Source of the DNA: Caballeronia peredens | GTDB lineage: Bacteria > Pseudomonadota > Gammaproteobacteria > Burkholderiales > Burkholderiaceae | Length of the DNA stretch: 64,000 nucleotides | Assembly (NCBI GenBank): GCA_001544595.2 | Contig: FCOH02000001.1 | Location: 496,001 to 560,000 of the forward strand | Direction of reading: 5' to 3' | In this document: positions 44,051 to 52,845 of the stretch, one piece after another | Position numbering within the stretch: the stretch's first letter is position 1 | Layout: each line of letters opens with the position of its first letter | Made by a program: the position numbers and the translations under genes | Notes under the pieces: model-generated | What the model saw: only the letters and a program-made list of their open reading frames with translations | What the model was told of the DNA's origin: nothing | Database searches by the model: none

Positions 44051-44746
44051 GTGCGAGCTTCCGACATCATGACGACCCGAATCATCTCCGCCAGTCCCGA
44101 CATGTCCATACGTAACGCGGCAGGGACGATGGTATTCGCCGGCATCAGCGGCATGCCCGTGGTCGACGAATCCGGCAGGCTGCTCGGCATGGTCACGGAG
44201 GGCGACCTCATGCGTCGCGCGGAGATCGGGACCGGCGTCAAACAACGCTCGTGGTGGCTCGAACTGGCGGCATCGACGACTGAACTCGCCGTCCAGTATG
44301 TGAAGGAGCATGCGAGGCAGGTCAAGGATGTGATGAGCACCGACATCGCCACGGTGACCGAAGACTGTCCTGTGGCCGATATCGCCGAGTTGCTCGACCG
44401 TCGGCGCATCAAGCGTGTGCCGGTCATGCGCGACGGAAAGATAGTCGGCGTCGTGAGCCGCGCCAACCTGATTCGCGCGCTCGTGACCATGGCGCCCGAC
44501 GTACCCGCGACGGAGGAAAGCGGCGACAACGCGATCCGCGAAGACGTGCTCGCTGCAATGGAAGGCCATCCGTGGGCGCTCGCGCGAGAAAACGTCACCG
44601 TCGAAAACGGCACCGTGCATCTCTGGGGCCCGGTAATCAAGGCTGAAGAAGGCAATGCGATTCGCGTTGCCGCGGAAAACGTGCCAGGCGTCAAGGATGT
44701 GAGGACGCACTTCGGGCTGCCGCCATCGGCTTCTTCGTCGGCTTAG
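44051..44746 (+). CDS. Tandem CBS-domain protein with C-terminal BON domain
   Basis: A 231-residue cytoplasmic protein. Two CBS domains come first: ASDIMTTRIISASPDMSIRNAAGTM with MPVVDESGRLLGMVTEGDL, and VKDVMSTDIATVTEDCPVADIAELL with VPVMRDGKIVGVVSRANLIRAL. A BON-like segment follows (VTVENGTVHLWGPVIKAEEGNAIRVAAENVPGVKDVRTHF). It starts with GTG at 44051 behind a strong AGGAG site. CBS pairs bind adenyl nucleotides and BON domains bind membranes or lipids. The combination is common in beta-proteobacteria as a stress or energy sensor, but its partner is unknown. It is probably not tied to the divergent PTS. Confidence 0.92.
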   Translation: MRASDIMTTRIISASPDMSIRNAAGTMVFAGISGMPVVDESGRLLGMVTEGDLMRRAEIGTGVKQRSWWLELAASTTELAVQYVKEHARQVKDVMSTDIATVTEDCPVADIAELLDRRRIKRVPVMRDGKIVGVVSRANLIRALVTMAPDVPATEESGDNAIREDVLAAMEGHPWALARENVTVENGTVHLWGPVIKAEEGNAIRVAAENVPGVKDVRTHFGLPPSASSSA

Positions 44747-44752
44747 CGGCGC

Positions 44753-44779
44753 ACGCGCCCGGGTAGACGATGGGCGCGT
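44753..44779 (+). terminator. Likely terminator after CBS-BON gene
   Basis: ACGCGCCC and GGGCGCGT (44753-44760, 44772-44779) are perfect 8-bp arms around an 11-base loop, 6 bases after the stop. There is no U-run, but the stem is strong. Confidence 0.45.
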
Positions 44780-44900
44780 ATAACCTCGCGCGCGCCGCGC
44801 GCATGCAAGGGTTGCGGCTATTCGATCCAGTAGCGTGCAAGACGGTTGCCGGAGCCGGCCGATCCTCGACCGGCCGGCTATCCGAACAGGGAGCATGATC

Positions 44901-45488
44901 ATGAAGCGTGTGAGCCTCGTCGTCTTGTCGTGTCTTGCGATGTCCGCAAGTGCTGTTTCCGCTCAAGCCGAAACCGATGTGAGCGCCACACGCGATGCGA
45001 ACGGCGCGACGGTCCAGGGCGTCTCGACGGTCAAAGCGACGATCGTCGGAATCGATCCGGCGACCCGCACCGTCACACTCAAAACCACTTCGGGCAAGGT
45101 GCTCGAACTGGAAGTGACGAACGAGGCGCGCAACTTCGATCAGCTCGCGCTGGGCGACGTCGTGACGACTCAGTACCGCGAATCGCTGACGCTGAGTCTG
45201 CTCGACAAGAAGACGCAGCCGTCGCACACGGAGAACGACACGGCCGAGCGCGCGCCGCGCGGCGCGAAGCCCGGTGGCGAACTGGGCCGCGAAGTGACGA
45301 TCGTCGCGGACGTGGTCGCGGTCGATCGTCACGCGAAGACCGTCACGTTGCGCGGGCCGCGCGGCAACATGGTGGATCTGCACGTAGACGATCCCGAGCG
45401 CCTCAAGCGCATCAAGAAGGGCGATCAGGTGAAGGCGGTCTACACGGAAGCGCTCGCGATTTCCGTCGAGCCTGCTGCGCACAAATAG
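44901..45488 (+). CDS. Secreted protein of unknown function with two OB-like repeats
   Basis: A 195-residue exported protein (signal peptide, cut near AVSAQA around residue 25). Two similar segments follow: VKATIVGIDPATRTVTLKTTSGKVLELEVTNEARNFDQLALGDVVTTQY and VTIVADVVAVDRHAKTVTLRGPRGNMVDLHVDDPERLKRIKKGDQVKAVY. These are internal duplicates of an all-beta, OB-like unit about 55 residues long. The ATG at 44901 is used because AGGGAG lies about 9 bases upstream; ATG 44895 is also in frame. The location is periplasmic by inference. It stands alone; no partner is obvious and no enzymatic motif was found. Confidence 0.85.
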   Translation: MKRVSLVVLSCLAMSASAVSAQAETDVSATRDANGATVQGVSTVKATIVGIDPATRTVTLKTTSGKVLELEVTNEARNFDQLALGDVVTTQYRESLTLSLLDKKTQPSHTENDTAERAPRGAKPGGELGREVTIVADVVAVDRHAKTVTLRGPRGNMVDLHVDDPERLKRIKKGDQVKAVYTEALAISVEPAAHK

Positions 45489-45612
45489 CATTCGAAGTGC
45501 GGGCTTCTCCGTGACAGGCGTTGCGAGAGACGCCGATGAGCAAACGCATCGCAATCGCATTGACGCGGGATCACGGGAACTGCAGCGGGAAAGGCGGCGG
45601 CCGGCGCGTCGC

Positions 45613-46587
45613 CTAGAAGCTCATGGCGAAGCCGAACGACACGCCGTGCACGTTGTTGCCGAACACATAGCGCACCATCGCGCGGGTGCGCGTGACGATG
45701 ACCGGATACCGGCTGCTGTCGAGTTCGAGGCCGACGCCGACCGATGCCAGATCGTTGAAGCCAAGCACGCCCGCGCTGCCGCCGAAGTAATGCGAGTACG
45801 CGGTTTCGAGCACGTAGCGCACCGGCCTGTCGAGCGCGGAGAGCCCGGTCGGTGCGCGCCAGCGCGCCCACAGGCTGAGTTGCTGCGCGGTGGCGGAACC
45901 TTGCACGGCCTCTGACGTTCCGCCGAAGCTGCGTATGTAGATGTCGGTGGCGCGGAGTTCGACGTCGATCTCGTAGTGTTCGCGATAATGCTCCAGATCG
46001 AGCATGAGCGAGCCGCCGACGCCGTACGCGTTGAGCGCGCCGTCCTCGAGGAACTGGAGATTGGCGTCGGCGACGTGATTGAAAACCGATTGCGCCACGC
46101 GCAGGTCGGTCGCGACACGGCCGACCATGCCGTTGATGATCGGCCTGAGACGCAATTCGTCGGTGATCGGAAAGTCCCAGCCGACGCCGACCGTCGTGCT
46201 GACGGTATTCCATCGGGTGGGCACGGGGCGCACCTCGTTGCCGTCGGTGGCGATGAAGGTCGGATCGTATCGGCTGTAGGCGACCGTGCCTTCGAGATAG
46301 AGCGGAAACGTGCGACTCAACGTGAAGCCGCCGCCGAGCTGCGTCTGGCCGAAGCCCGGGTTGCCGGTCGTGCCGTTGTTGATGGAGAGCGAGCTCGTCG
46401 TGACGTCCGGCACCGCGGTGTACGACATGATCGCGAGCACGGCGTCCGCGTAACGCTTCACGTTCGCACCGACGAAAGCGCGGTCCGGTGCGCCTTGCGC
46501 TCCGGCGCTGATCGATGCGACGGTGAGAAGAACGGCGAGCACCTTCGAGGCGTGCGGCCGTATCGACGAGAGAATCGGCTTTCGCAT
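45613..46587 (-). CDS. Outer-membrane beta-barrel protein (autotransporter-domain-like)
   Basis: A 324-residue exported protein with a signal peptide (basic start, hydrophobic VLAVLLTVASISAGA). The mature part has many amphipathic beta-strands of alternating pattern (FTLSRTFPLYLEGTVAY, RWNTVSTTVGVGWDF, YVLETAYSHYFGG). It ends in GFAMSF, with the C-terminal phenylalanine required for BAM recognition. It resembles autotransporter translocators or Solitary outer-membrane barrels in Burkholderia; no passenger domain exists here. The 46587 ATG was chosen because the signal peptide begins there. The ribosome site is weak. Function unknown. Confidence 0.82.
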   Translation of the reverse strand: MRKPILSSIRPHASKVLAVLLTVASISAGAQGAPDRAFVGANVKRYADAVLAIMSYTAVPDVTTSSLSINNGTTGNPGFGQTQLGGGFTLSRTFPLYLEGTVAYSRYDPTFIATDGNEVRPVPTRWNTVSTTVGVGWDFPITDELRLRPIINGMVGRVATDLRVAQSVFNHVADANLQFLEDGALNAYGVGGSLMLDLEHYREHYEIDVELRATDIYIRSFGGTSEAVQGSATAQQLSLWARWRAPTGLSALDRPVRYVLETAYSHYFGGSAGVLGFNDLASVGVGLELDSSRYPVIVTRTRAMVRYVFGNNVHGVSFGFAMSF

Positions 46588-46849
46588 GTCCAGAGCCCCA
46601 CCTGAACGTTGAACGGCTGATTGATCGGTCGTTGCGTAGGTGCAGGTGAAAGATCCGGAGCGACACGCAGGAAATGTAGCCCACCGAAGGTCGCACGAAA
46701 AGGATAAATGCATGACCTCCGTTCAGGAACCGGGCATCTGCCCGGATTCGACAGCGGCCTGCTGCCGTCGGGATGTGAGTGCGAAAGCGTACGGAAGGGG
46801 CGGGCTATCCGCCGGATACTGTGCCCTCTTCGAGGGCTGGGAGATTTCG

Positions 46850-47242
46850 ATGCGTACCTCCGTCTCACTGCCCGCTCTGGCATTGCCGATTCTGCTGGCC
46901 GCGTGCAATACGCCGCCCATCCCGCCAGGCAAAGCGGTGGACATACCCACGGCGCTCGAAAATGTCCTGGACGGACTGTGCAAGTTCAAGAAGGCGCAGG
47001 CCGAGCACAAACAGGACTACGGCGTCGCGATCGATTCGATCACCGTGGAACTCGACCTGACTGTCGACGGTGCGCAAAGCCCGCCTGTCGCCGTCGCACC
47101 CGACATCAAGTTCATTCCCACCGTCACTTACGGGAACATCATCACGGCGACCACGGGAAGCAGGCTTCTGGTTTCGTTGAAGAACGTCGACGGCACGAGA
47201 GGGACCGATCTGAAGTGTCCGCCCTCGGTTCCTGCGAAGTAA
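46850..47242 (+). CDS. Small putative lipoprotein
   Basis: A 130-residue exported protein. The leader MRTSVSLPALALPILLAAC has a lipobox (LAAC, Cys19), so lipid anchoring is likely. The mature part is beta-rich (ITVELDLTVDG, PDIKFIPTVTYGNIITAT, RLLVSLKNVD) and has two further cysteines, one in LCKF and one in LKCPP. There is no similarity that I recognise. ATG 46850 has GGGAG seven bases upstream. Its neighbours are an outer-membrane barrel (divergent) and a SYLF protein (convergent), so an envelope role is likely but unproven. Confidence 0.78.
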   Translation: MRTSVSLPALALPILLAACNTPPIPPGKAVDIPTALENVLDGLCKFKKAQAEHKQDYGVAIDSITVELDLTVDGAQSPPVAVAPDIKFIPTVTYGNIITATTGSRLLVSLKNVDGTRGTDLKCPPSVPAK

Positions 47243-47328
47243 AACGAGTTCGAAGCCGCTTCAACGAAGTTCGTAGCCATTCCCTGAATCTGTTTGCATC
47301 GCGCCCGGCAGACGACGAACATCTGCCG

Positions 47329-47901
47329 TCATATTTTCAGCCGGGACACCTTGGTGCCGGAGAGCGAGATGTCGCCCATCAGGCCGGCATTGGTGAGCAC
47401 GATCGCTTCGACGGGCGCACTGGCCGTGGCCGTATCGATTTCGCCGTTTGCGCCGACTTTCAGCAGCGCAACCGAACCTTCGCCACCGACCGACCAGCCT
47501 TTGGCGTTGCGAAAGCTGTTGAGCGCATCATGCGTCATGAACAGAAAGATGATCGCCTTCGATTGCGCGCCCGCCTGCAGACCGAACGAGCCTGACACCG
47601 TGCTGTAATAGCCAGCCGTTTTTCCGCCGACGTGCAATGCGCCTTCGCCATATTCGCCGCCGGCGATAAACCCGACCTTGAGCACGGACGGGAACACGAG
47701 CACGCCGTTAGACTTGGCGACGAGCTCCTTCGATCCTTTCACCGACTCGTACATTCTCGAAAGCGTGCTGTTGACCTTGGCATCGATCGACTGTCGTTTT
47801 GCCGCGTTCGAATCGGCGGCAAGGACGTTGCTCATCGTCGCCGGAAAGCATGCCAGCGAAAGGCCGGCGGCGGTGAGTTGAATCAGGCTTCTTCTGCGCA
47901 T
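47329..47901 (-). CDS. SYLF-domain (lipid-binding YSC84-like) secreted protein
   Basis: A 190-residue exported protein. The N-terminus has RRR followed by a hydrophobic leader with a possible Tat-like or Sec signal, ending near LAADS. The rest is the SYLF domain: KGSKELVAKSNGVLVFPSVLKVGFIAGGEYGEGALHVGGKTAGYYSTVSGSFGLQAGAQSKAIIFLFMT and the WSVGGEGSVAL end. SYLF proteins bind phosphoinositides in eukaryotes; bacterial ones are periplasmic and of unclear role. ATG 47901 has GGAG 7 bases upstream, and an earlier ATG in frame is not supported. The gene stands alone. Confidence 0.9.
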   Translation of the reverse strand: MRRRSLIQLTAAGLSLACFPATMSNVLAADSNAAKRQSIDAKVNSTLSRMYESVKGSKELVAKSNGVLVFPSVLKVGFIAGGEYGEGALHVGGKTAGYYSTVSGSFGLQAGAQSKAIIFLFMTHDALNSFRNAKGWSVGGEGSVALLKVGANGEIDTATASAPVEAIVLTNAGLMGDISLSGTKVSRLKI

Positions 47902-48083
47902 GGTCGTCTCCATCATGGCGCAAGGGTGCGCCGGGTTGCCGAATTTTTGAACTGATGTGATCCGCCGACCATGGCCGGGTCGGGGTACCCGGGTGCAGCG
48001 TCGGCGTCGTGGCGTCGTGGACGACACGCCGTGGCTATTGGACTGACAGATTTCGTCAAAGACGTGACACTCGAACCGGCAGA

Positions 48084-48099
48084 CTCATGCATGCATGAG
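48084..48099. repeat. 16-bp perfect palindrome
   Basis: CTCATGCATGCATGAG reads the same on both strands. It lies 182 bases upstream of the SYLF start and is well placed to be a regulator binding site or a hairpin. No second copy was noticed in the window. Confidence 0.5.
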
Positions 48100-48180
48100 A
48101 ACAAGACGACCTCTGCCGTACCCCGATTTCAGAATAGACGAGATGCGCTGTGATTGCGGAAAAGTCGAATCCGAATGGCG

Positions 48181-48318
48181 ATGACGCGAATGCGAGAATC
48201 GCGGTTGCCGCGCGACGAAACGCTCGGCCACGCGCACATGTTCTATAACCTTGAAGATGCCTTGAAGAAAGCTCGGCAACTCGTCACGCTCGCGGACAGC
48301 GACATGGCGTGTCGATAG
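48181..48318 (+). CDS. Possible 45-residue small protein
   Basis: ATG 48181 opens a 45-codon frame ending TAG at 48318. The product begins MTRMRESRLPRDETLGHAHM and ends with an amphipathic stretch, FYNLEDALKKARQLVTLADSD. The latter half is plausible protein sequence, but there is no good ribosome site. Other frames in the same stretch are also open. It may be a real small gene or chance. Confidence 0.22.
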   Translation: MTRMRESRLPRDETLGHAHMFYNLEDALKKARQLVTLADSDMACR

Positions 48319-48473
48319 GCCGCAGCGATTGCCATGCGCGTGACGCATGTTGCGCCTATATTCTGATGATGCCGGTCAGGCCATCGCGCGAGCATTGCGC
48401 TTCCGATTCGAGCTTCTGCCTTCTATCCGCCTTTAGCGTCATCCCTCTCACGTCTCGTCGCGGAGGTCATGCC

Positions 48474-50819
48474 ATGACGTATGCAAGCCAGTTGGCCCGC
48501 AGCCAGCAAATCGCGGGCAAGGTCACGCAGGTCTTTCAGAAGCGCGCGGCGCTGGCGCAGGCGCAGTTCAGCGAACGGGCTCGCGATGCAGGGATGCGTC
48601 TCCACGACAACAAGCGCGCGGATTATTTCGAAAACACAAACGCAAATACCCACGCTGGTGCATCGAGCCAGTGGGACGGCTTCGCCTATGCCACCGATCT
48701 CATGCAGCGTTCGATCCTCTTCTGGGACACGTTGCGCAAACGCGGCAACCAGTTCGTCGAACAGACGAAGCGCGGTCTCGAACCGGTATTGCATTTCGAT
48801 CATGAAACGATCGTCGATGGCCGCACGTTCGCGCGGCCGGTGAACTACGCGCTGTTGCGCATCGTGCCGCCGGACGGCGTCGAAATCGATGCGCGCAAGC
48901 GTCCCTATCTCATCATCGACCCGCGTGCGGGGCACGGTCCCGGCATCGGCGGTTTCAAGGACGACTCGCAAGTGGGCGTCGCGCTGCGTGCAGGGCATCC
49001 GGTGTACTTCGTCACCTTCTTTCGCGATCCGCAGCCCGGTCAGACGCTGCTCGATGTCTGCGCGGCCGAGCAGCAGTTCGTGAAGCATGTGCGCGAACTG
49101 CATCCGGACAGCGCAAAGCCCGCGATCGTCGGCAACTGCCAGGGCGGCTGGGCCGCAATGATGCTCGCCAGCTCGCAGCCCGACGACACCGGGCCGCTCG
49201 TCATCAACGGAGCGCCGATGTCTTACTGGAGCGGCGCGTGGAGCGAAGGCGAGGGCGACAACCCGATGCGCTATTCGGGCGGCATGCTGGGCGGCACGTG
49301 GCTCGCGTCGTTCACGGCGGACCTCGGTCACGGCAAGTTCGACGGCGCGCATCTGGTGCAGAACTTCGAGAATCTCAACCCGGCGAACAGTTTCTGGGAC
49401 AAGTACTACAACCTGTTCGATAACGTCGATACCGAGCCGGCGCGCTTTCTCGACTTCGAACGCTGGTGGGGCGGCTACTATCTGATGAACCGCGAAGAGA
49501 TCGAATGGATCACGCGCAATCTCTTCGTCGGCAACGCGTTGTGGTCCGGAGATGTGCGCGGCGTGTCGGGCGCGTCGTTCGACCTGCGCGCGATCAAAAC
49601 GCCGATCATCCTGTTCGCCTCGATGGGCGACAACATCACGCCGCCGCAACAGGCTTTCAACTGGGTCGCCGACATCTACGGCACGACCGACGAGATCAAG
49701 GCGCACGGACAGGTGATCGTCGGCCTCATGCACGAGAACATCGGGCATCTCGGCATCTTCGTGAGCGGCAAGGTCGCGAAGAAGGAATATACGCAGATCG
49801 CCTCGGTGCTGGAGGCGATCGAATCGTTTCCGCCGGGGCTGTACGGTATGGAGATTGCCGAACACGTGGGCGACGACGGCAAGACCGAATACGACGTGAG
49901 CTTTCGCGAGCATCGGCTGGAAGATGTGGTCGCGCGCTTCAATCGGTTCGAGCGCGTGGACGAGGGGCCATTCGAAGCGGTGAAGCAGATATCCGATTTC
50001 AACCAGCGCGCCTATGAAATGTTCGCGCAGCCGTTCGTGCAGGCAATGTCGAACGATGCCACCGCGACCATGTTGCGTGCGTTTCATCCGTTGCGCGCAC
50101 AGCGCTGGATGTTCTCCGATCTCAATCCGTGGCTCGCATGGCTCGGCCCCGCCGCGGATGCAGTGAAGGCCGCGCGCAAGCCCGTCGCGCAGGATAACGC
50201 CTTGCGTGTGGCCGAACATTGCGGATCGGATATGTTGAGCGCAAGCCTCGACTTCTATCGCGCCATGCGCGACGCCGCGACCGAAAGCCTCTTCTTCTCC
50301 GTCTACGGCAACCTGTTCTCGCAGGATCGGGACGGGCGGCGGGAAACGCAGGAGCACGAAACCGCATCGGCCGACCCGCGCACACTGCCGTTCGTGCAGG
50401 ACGCGCTCGCTTCGATCGCGCAAGGCGGTTACGCGGAAGCCGTGGCGCGCATCGCATGCCTGCTCATGCGTCACGACGAACCGTTGCCGCTCGCGCGCAT
50501 GATATTGCGCCAGGAACTGACGGCGGACTACGCGGAATACCTGCCGCAAATGCCGCGCGATGCATGGCGGCGCATGCGCGGCGAGCAGGAGATCATCGTG
50601 CGCTACGAGCCCGAACAGGCGCTTTCGAGCTTGTCCGTGCTCCTCGATGACGCCGATGATCGCAAGAAACTGCTCACGCTCATCGACAAGCTGCTGACCG
50701 ATAGCCGCGTGCAGGGCGTCGAGCCGACCGACGCGCAGCGCGACATGCTGGCGCGCATTCGCGCGGTGCTGCCCGTCAAGGCCGCGCGTGCGCCACGCCG
50801 TTCCACACTCGCGCATTGA
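48474..50819 (+). CDS. DUF3141 protein, PhaC-like alpha/beta hydrolase
   Basis: A 781-residue DUF3141 protein, often labelled poly(3-hydroxyalkanoate) synthase-like. The alpha/beta-hydrolase core holds the nucleophile elbow GNCQGGWA with C222, the same Gly-x-Cys-x-Gly arrangement as PHA synthases. Also visible are LIIDPRAGHGPGIGGF before it and an HENIGHLGIFVSGKVAKKEY segment with a candidate catalytic histidine. A long helical C-terminal part follows. ATG 48474 has GGAGG about 8 bases upstream. It is followed after 12 bases by a FabI-type gene, so the two form an operon of lipid or hydroxyacyl metabolism. Its substrate is not established. Confidence 0.92.
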   Translation: MTYASQLARSQQIAGKVTQVFQKRAALAQAQFSERARDAGMRLHDNKRADYFENTNANTHAGASSQWDGFAYATDLMQRSILFWDTLRKRGNQFVEQTKRGLEPVLHFDHETIVDGRTFARPVNYALLRIVPPDGVEIDARKRPYLIIDPRAGHGPGIGGFKDDSQVGVALRAGHPVYFVTFFRDPQPGQTLLDVCAAEQQFVKHVRELHPDSAKPAIVGNCQGGWAAMMLASSQPDDTGPLVINGAPMSYWSGAWSEGEGDNPMRYSGGMLGGTWLASFTADLGHGKFDGAHLVQNFENLNPANSFWDKYYNLFDNVDTEPARFLDFERWWGGYYLMNREEIEWITRNLFVGNALWSGDVRGVSGASFDLRAIKTPIILFASMGDNITPPQQAFNWVADIYGTTDEIKAHGQVIVGLMHENIGHLGIFVSGKVAKKEYTQIASVLEAIESFPPGLYGMEIAEHVGDDGKTEYDVSFREHRLEDVVARFNRFERVDEGPFEAVKQISDFNQRAYEMFAQPFVQAMSNDATATMLRAFHPLRAQRWMFSDLNPWLAWLGPAADAVKAARKPVAQDNALRVAEHCGSDMLSASLDFYRAMRDAATESLFFSVYGNLFSQDRDGRRETQEHETASADPRTLPFVQDALASIAQGGYAEAVARIACLLMRHDEPLPLARMILRQELTADYAEYLPQMPRDAWRRMRGEQEIIVRYEPEQALSSLSVLLDDADDRKKLLTLIDKLLTDSRVQGVEPTDAQRDMLARIRAVLPVKAARAPRRSTLAH

Positions 50820-50831
50820 CGGAGGATCCGC

Positions 50832-51614
50832 ATGACTCTGCACGTTCCGCAGCCGCCGCTCAAAGGCGCAAAGGCCCTCGTCACGGGCATCGCGAATGAA
50901 CATTCGATCGCTTACGGTTGTGCCAAAGCGTTCCGCGAACTCGGCGCGGACGTCGCGGTGACCTATGCTGACGAGAAGGCGCGTCCTTATGTCGAGCCTC
51001 TCGCGCTGAGCCTCGAAGCGCCCATTTTCATGCCGCTGGACGCATCGCGCCAAGACGAGCTCGATGCGGTGTTCGCGCGCATCGCGACAGAGTGGGGCAA
51101 GCTCGACGTGCTCGTGCATTCCATCGCGTGGGCGCCCAAGGACGATTTGCAAGGTGGTTTGCTGAACTGCTCGGCGGAAGGCTTTGCGAAGGCGATGGAC
51201 ATCTCGTGTCATTCCTTCGTGCGGATGGCGCGGCTCGCGGCGCCGCTCATGAAGGACGGCGGCACGCTGTTCACGATGAGCTATCACGGTGCGAACAAGG
51301 TAGTCGCCAATTACAACGTCATGGGTCCGGTGAAGGCCGCGCTGGAAGCGTGCGTGCGTTATCTCGCCTACGAACTCGGTCCGCAGGGTGTTCGTGTGCA
51401 TGCGATCTCGCCGGGACCGCTCAAGACGCGCGCGGCATCGGGGCTCAAGGACTTCGATCTGCTGCTTGCGGAAGCGGCCAGGCGCGCGCCGCTCGGCGAA
51501 CTGGTGGACATCATGGATGTAGGCTTCACGTGCGCGTTTCTCGCGACGCCTTATGGGCGGCGGCTGTCCGGCGAGACACTCTATGTCGACGGCGGCGTGA
51601 ACATCGTGGGCTAG
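50832..51614 (+). CDS. fabI: Enoyl-[acyl-carrier-protein] reductase (NADH), FabI type
   Basis: A 260-residue FabI-family reductase. The motif VTGIANEHSIAYG replaces the usual SDR glycine motif, as in FabI. The active site is Tyr151 near MSYHG and Y161-x6-K168 in YNVMGPVK, the FabI form of the SDR pair. The C-terminus is VDGGVNIVG. It reduces trans-2-enoyl-ACP in fatty-acid synthesis, or enoyl-CoA in a specialised pathway. The adjacent DUF3141 gene suggests a specialised paralogue, not the only housekeeping FabI. The start ATG 50832 has GGAGG nearby. Convergent with the VIT-like gene. Confidence 0.93.
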   Translation: MTLHVPQPPLKGAKALVTGIANEHSIAYGCAKAFRELGADVAVTYADEKARPYVEPLALSLEAPIFMPLDASRQDELDAVFARIATEWGKLDVLVHSIAWAPKDDLQGGLLNCSAEGFAKAMDISCHSFVRMARLAAPLMKDGGTLFTMSYHGANKVVANYNVMGPVKAALEACVRYLAYELGPQGVRVHAISPGPLKTRAASGLKDFDLLLAEAARRAPLGELVDIMDVGFTCAFLATPYGRRLSGETLYVDGGVNIVG

Positions 51615-51665
51615 GGCAATCTTCACGCGGATCTTCACCAAGGACCGCGAGACGGTTCGGGCCGG

Positions 51666-52337
51666 CTAACCTCCTAGCGCGATGATGGCCATTGTCAGCA
51701 CGACGCCGAGCGCGATCATGGCGAAGCCCGCCTTGATCGCACCCGCGCCGGTGTGACGCCCCAGCGCGAAGCCCGCGATGAAGAGCATCAGCAGAGTGAG
51801 CACGCGCGAAGCGACGAGCGCCGTCGTGAGATCCTTGACGACGAGAAATGGCACGGCGACCGGGAACGTCCCCAGGACGACGAGAAACAGAATGCCCAGT
51901 GCGCCGACGAAGTCGTCGCGCACGAAATTCGCTCGGGACGGAAGCGCCGGCACGGCCGCCAGGCGCGCACGAATGCGCTCGAGATCGGCGTCGTCGAGAA
52001 GCGGTTCCAGCGTCTCGGACAATGCGTTTCGCAGCGTGCGCACGGCGACCGCGCGGTCCGGCTGCTGCCGCACGGCCTGCGCGAGGTTCAGCCGCTGACC
52101 TCGCTCGGCAAGCGTGCGGACGAGATACATCACGGCGTCGGCGAGACCCCACGCGACATTGCACCCGAGCGCGGCGAAGAACATCTTGTTCCCGGCATCT
52201 TCGCCGCCGGTGACGGCCTTGACGGTTCCGACGAACGTCAGCGCCATGAACAGACCAAAACACAGTTCGCACACGCGGTCGACCGGGTCGAGAATCGATC
52301 GACGGTGTTCGGGCACGGCGGGTGTCGTGGTGCTCAT
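51666..52337 (-). CDS. VIT/CCC1-like membrane protein
   Basis: A 223-residue integral membrane protein. Two hydrophobic helices lie at the N-terminus (CFGLFMALTFVGTVKA and NKMFFAALGCNVAWGLADAVMYLV), then a charged cytoplasmic helical region of about 70 residues, then three C-terminal helices (VGALGILFLVVLGTFPVAVPFLV, RVLTLLMLFIAGFALG, AGFAMIALGVVLTMAIIAL). This five-helix layout with a large cytosolic insert matches VIT1/CCC1-type iron/manganese transporters. Metal-binding residues were not confirmed. The gene stands alone, convergent with fabI. Confidence 0.78.
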   Translation of the reverse strand: MSTTTPAVPEHRRSILDPVDRVCELCFGLFMALTFVGTVKAVTGGEDAGNKMFFAALGCNVAWGLADAVMYLVRTLAERGQRLNLAQAVRQQPDRAVAVRTLRNALSETLEPLLDDADLERIRARLAAVPALPSRANFVRDDFVGALGILFLVVLGTFPVAVPFLVVKDLTTALVASRVLTLLMLFIAGFALGRHTGAGAIKAGFAMIALGVVLTMAIIALGG

Positions 52338-52457
52338 ATGGCTCGCCTCAGAACAGACAACGTCGCTTCGCTCAAGCTGCCGGCATGAACCGCTGCTACG
52401 AGCAGTATATGAAAGAGACGACCGTTCTGCGCCCGTATTCCGATGGGCGCGTGCGCG

Positions 52458-52781
52458 TCACGGTTCGTGCCGCTCGCCGGTTCGCATCACGCATTTCCCG
52501 TCGATCGTTTCGACGGGCAGCTTCGTCAGGCACAAACCCGTCGCGCCGACGACACATCCCGACCTGAGATCGAAGCGCAGACCGTGCGCCGGGCATTGCA
52601 ATACATGACCTTCGAGACGGCCGCTCGCAAGCGAAGCACCGTTGTGCGGGCACGAATTGTCGATTGCGTGAATGACGCCGTCGATATTGAAGAGCACGAC
52701 GCTACGGCCTTCGACGAAGGCGAGCATGCGTGAGCCGGGAGGCAAGGCGTCGCCGCCGGCGATGAGTACGTTTCGCGTCAT
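52458..52781 (-). CDS. Rieske [2Fe-2S] ferredoxin
   Basis: A 107-residue soluble Rieske protein. The two iron-sulfur half-motifs are C44-P-H46-N-G and C63-P-A-H66-G. It matches the small NirD/BphF-type ferredoxins that pass electrons to oxygenases. It is the last gene of the minus-strand module with MFS, BKACE, TauD-family and Qor genes. No Rieske oxygenase large subunit or ferredoxin reductase is visible nearby, so the electron acceptor is unknown. It may serve an oxygenase elsewhere. Confidence 0.92.
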   Translation of the reverse strand: MTRNVLIAGGDALPPGSRMLAFVEGRSVVLFNIDGVIHAIDNSCPHNGASLASGRLEGHVLQCPAHGLRFDLRSGCVVGATGLCLTKLPVETIDGKCVMRTGERHEP

Positions 52782-52845
52782 GGCTGGAATGTTCGGGCGA
52801 GCGTTTTGGCATCGTCATGCGGTGAGCCGTGGCGCAACCCGCTTG

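Larger units (their letters stand above)
47902..48473. other. 572-bp intergenic region with a perfect palindrome
   Basis: Apart from one doubtful 45-codon frame (48181-48318) no gene is supported. It contains the 16-bp perfect palindrome CTCATGCATGCATGAG (48084-48099), and it should hold the promoters of the SYLF gene (minus) and the DUF3141 gene (plus). Confidence 0.45.

Noticed and set aside
48150-48248. Alternative small frame from GTG 48150
   Set aside because: It is 32 codons long, Ala/Arg-rich, and overlaps a slightly better 45-codon frame, so neither is strongly supported and this one was dropped.
48423-51641. 1072-codon minus-strand frame opposite DUF3141 and fabI
   Set aside because: It has no recognisable domain, is Arg/His/Glu-rich, and lies fully opposite two genes with clear motifs and ribosome sites.
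51626-51649. CGCGG/CCGCG hairpin after fabI
   Set aside because: Only five base pairs with a 14-base loop; too weak to call a terminator.
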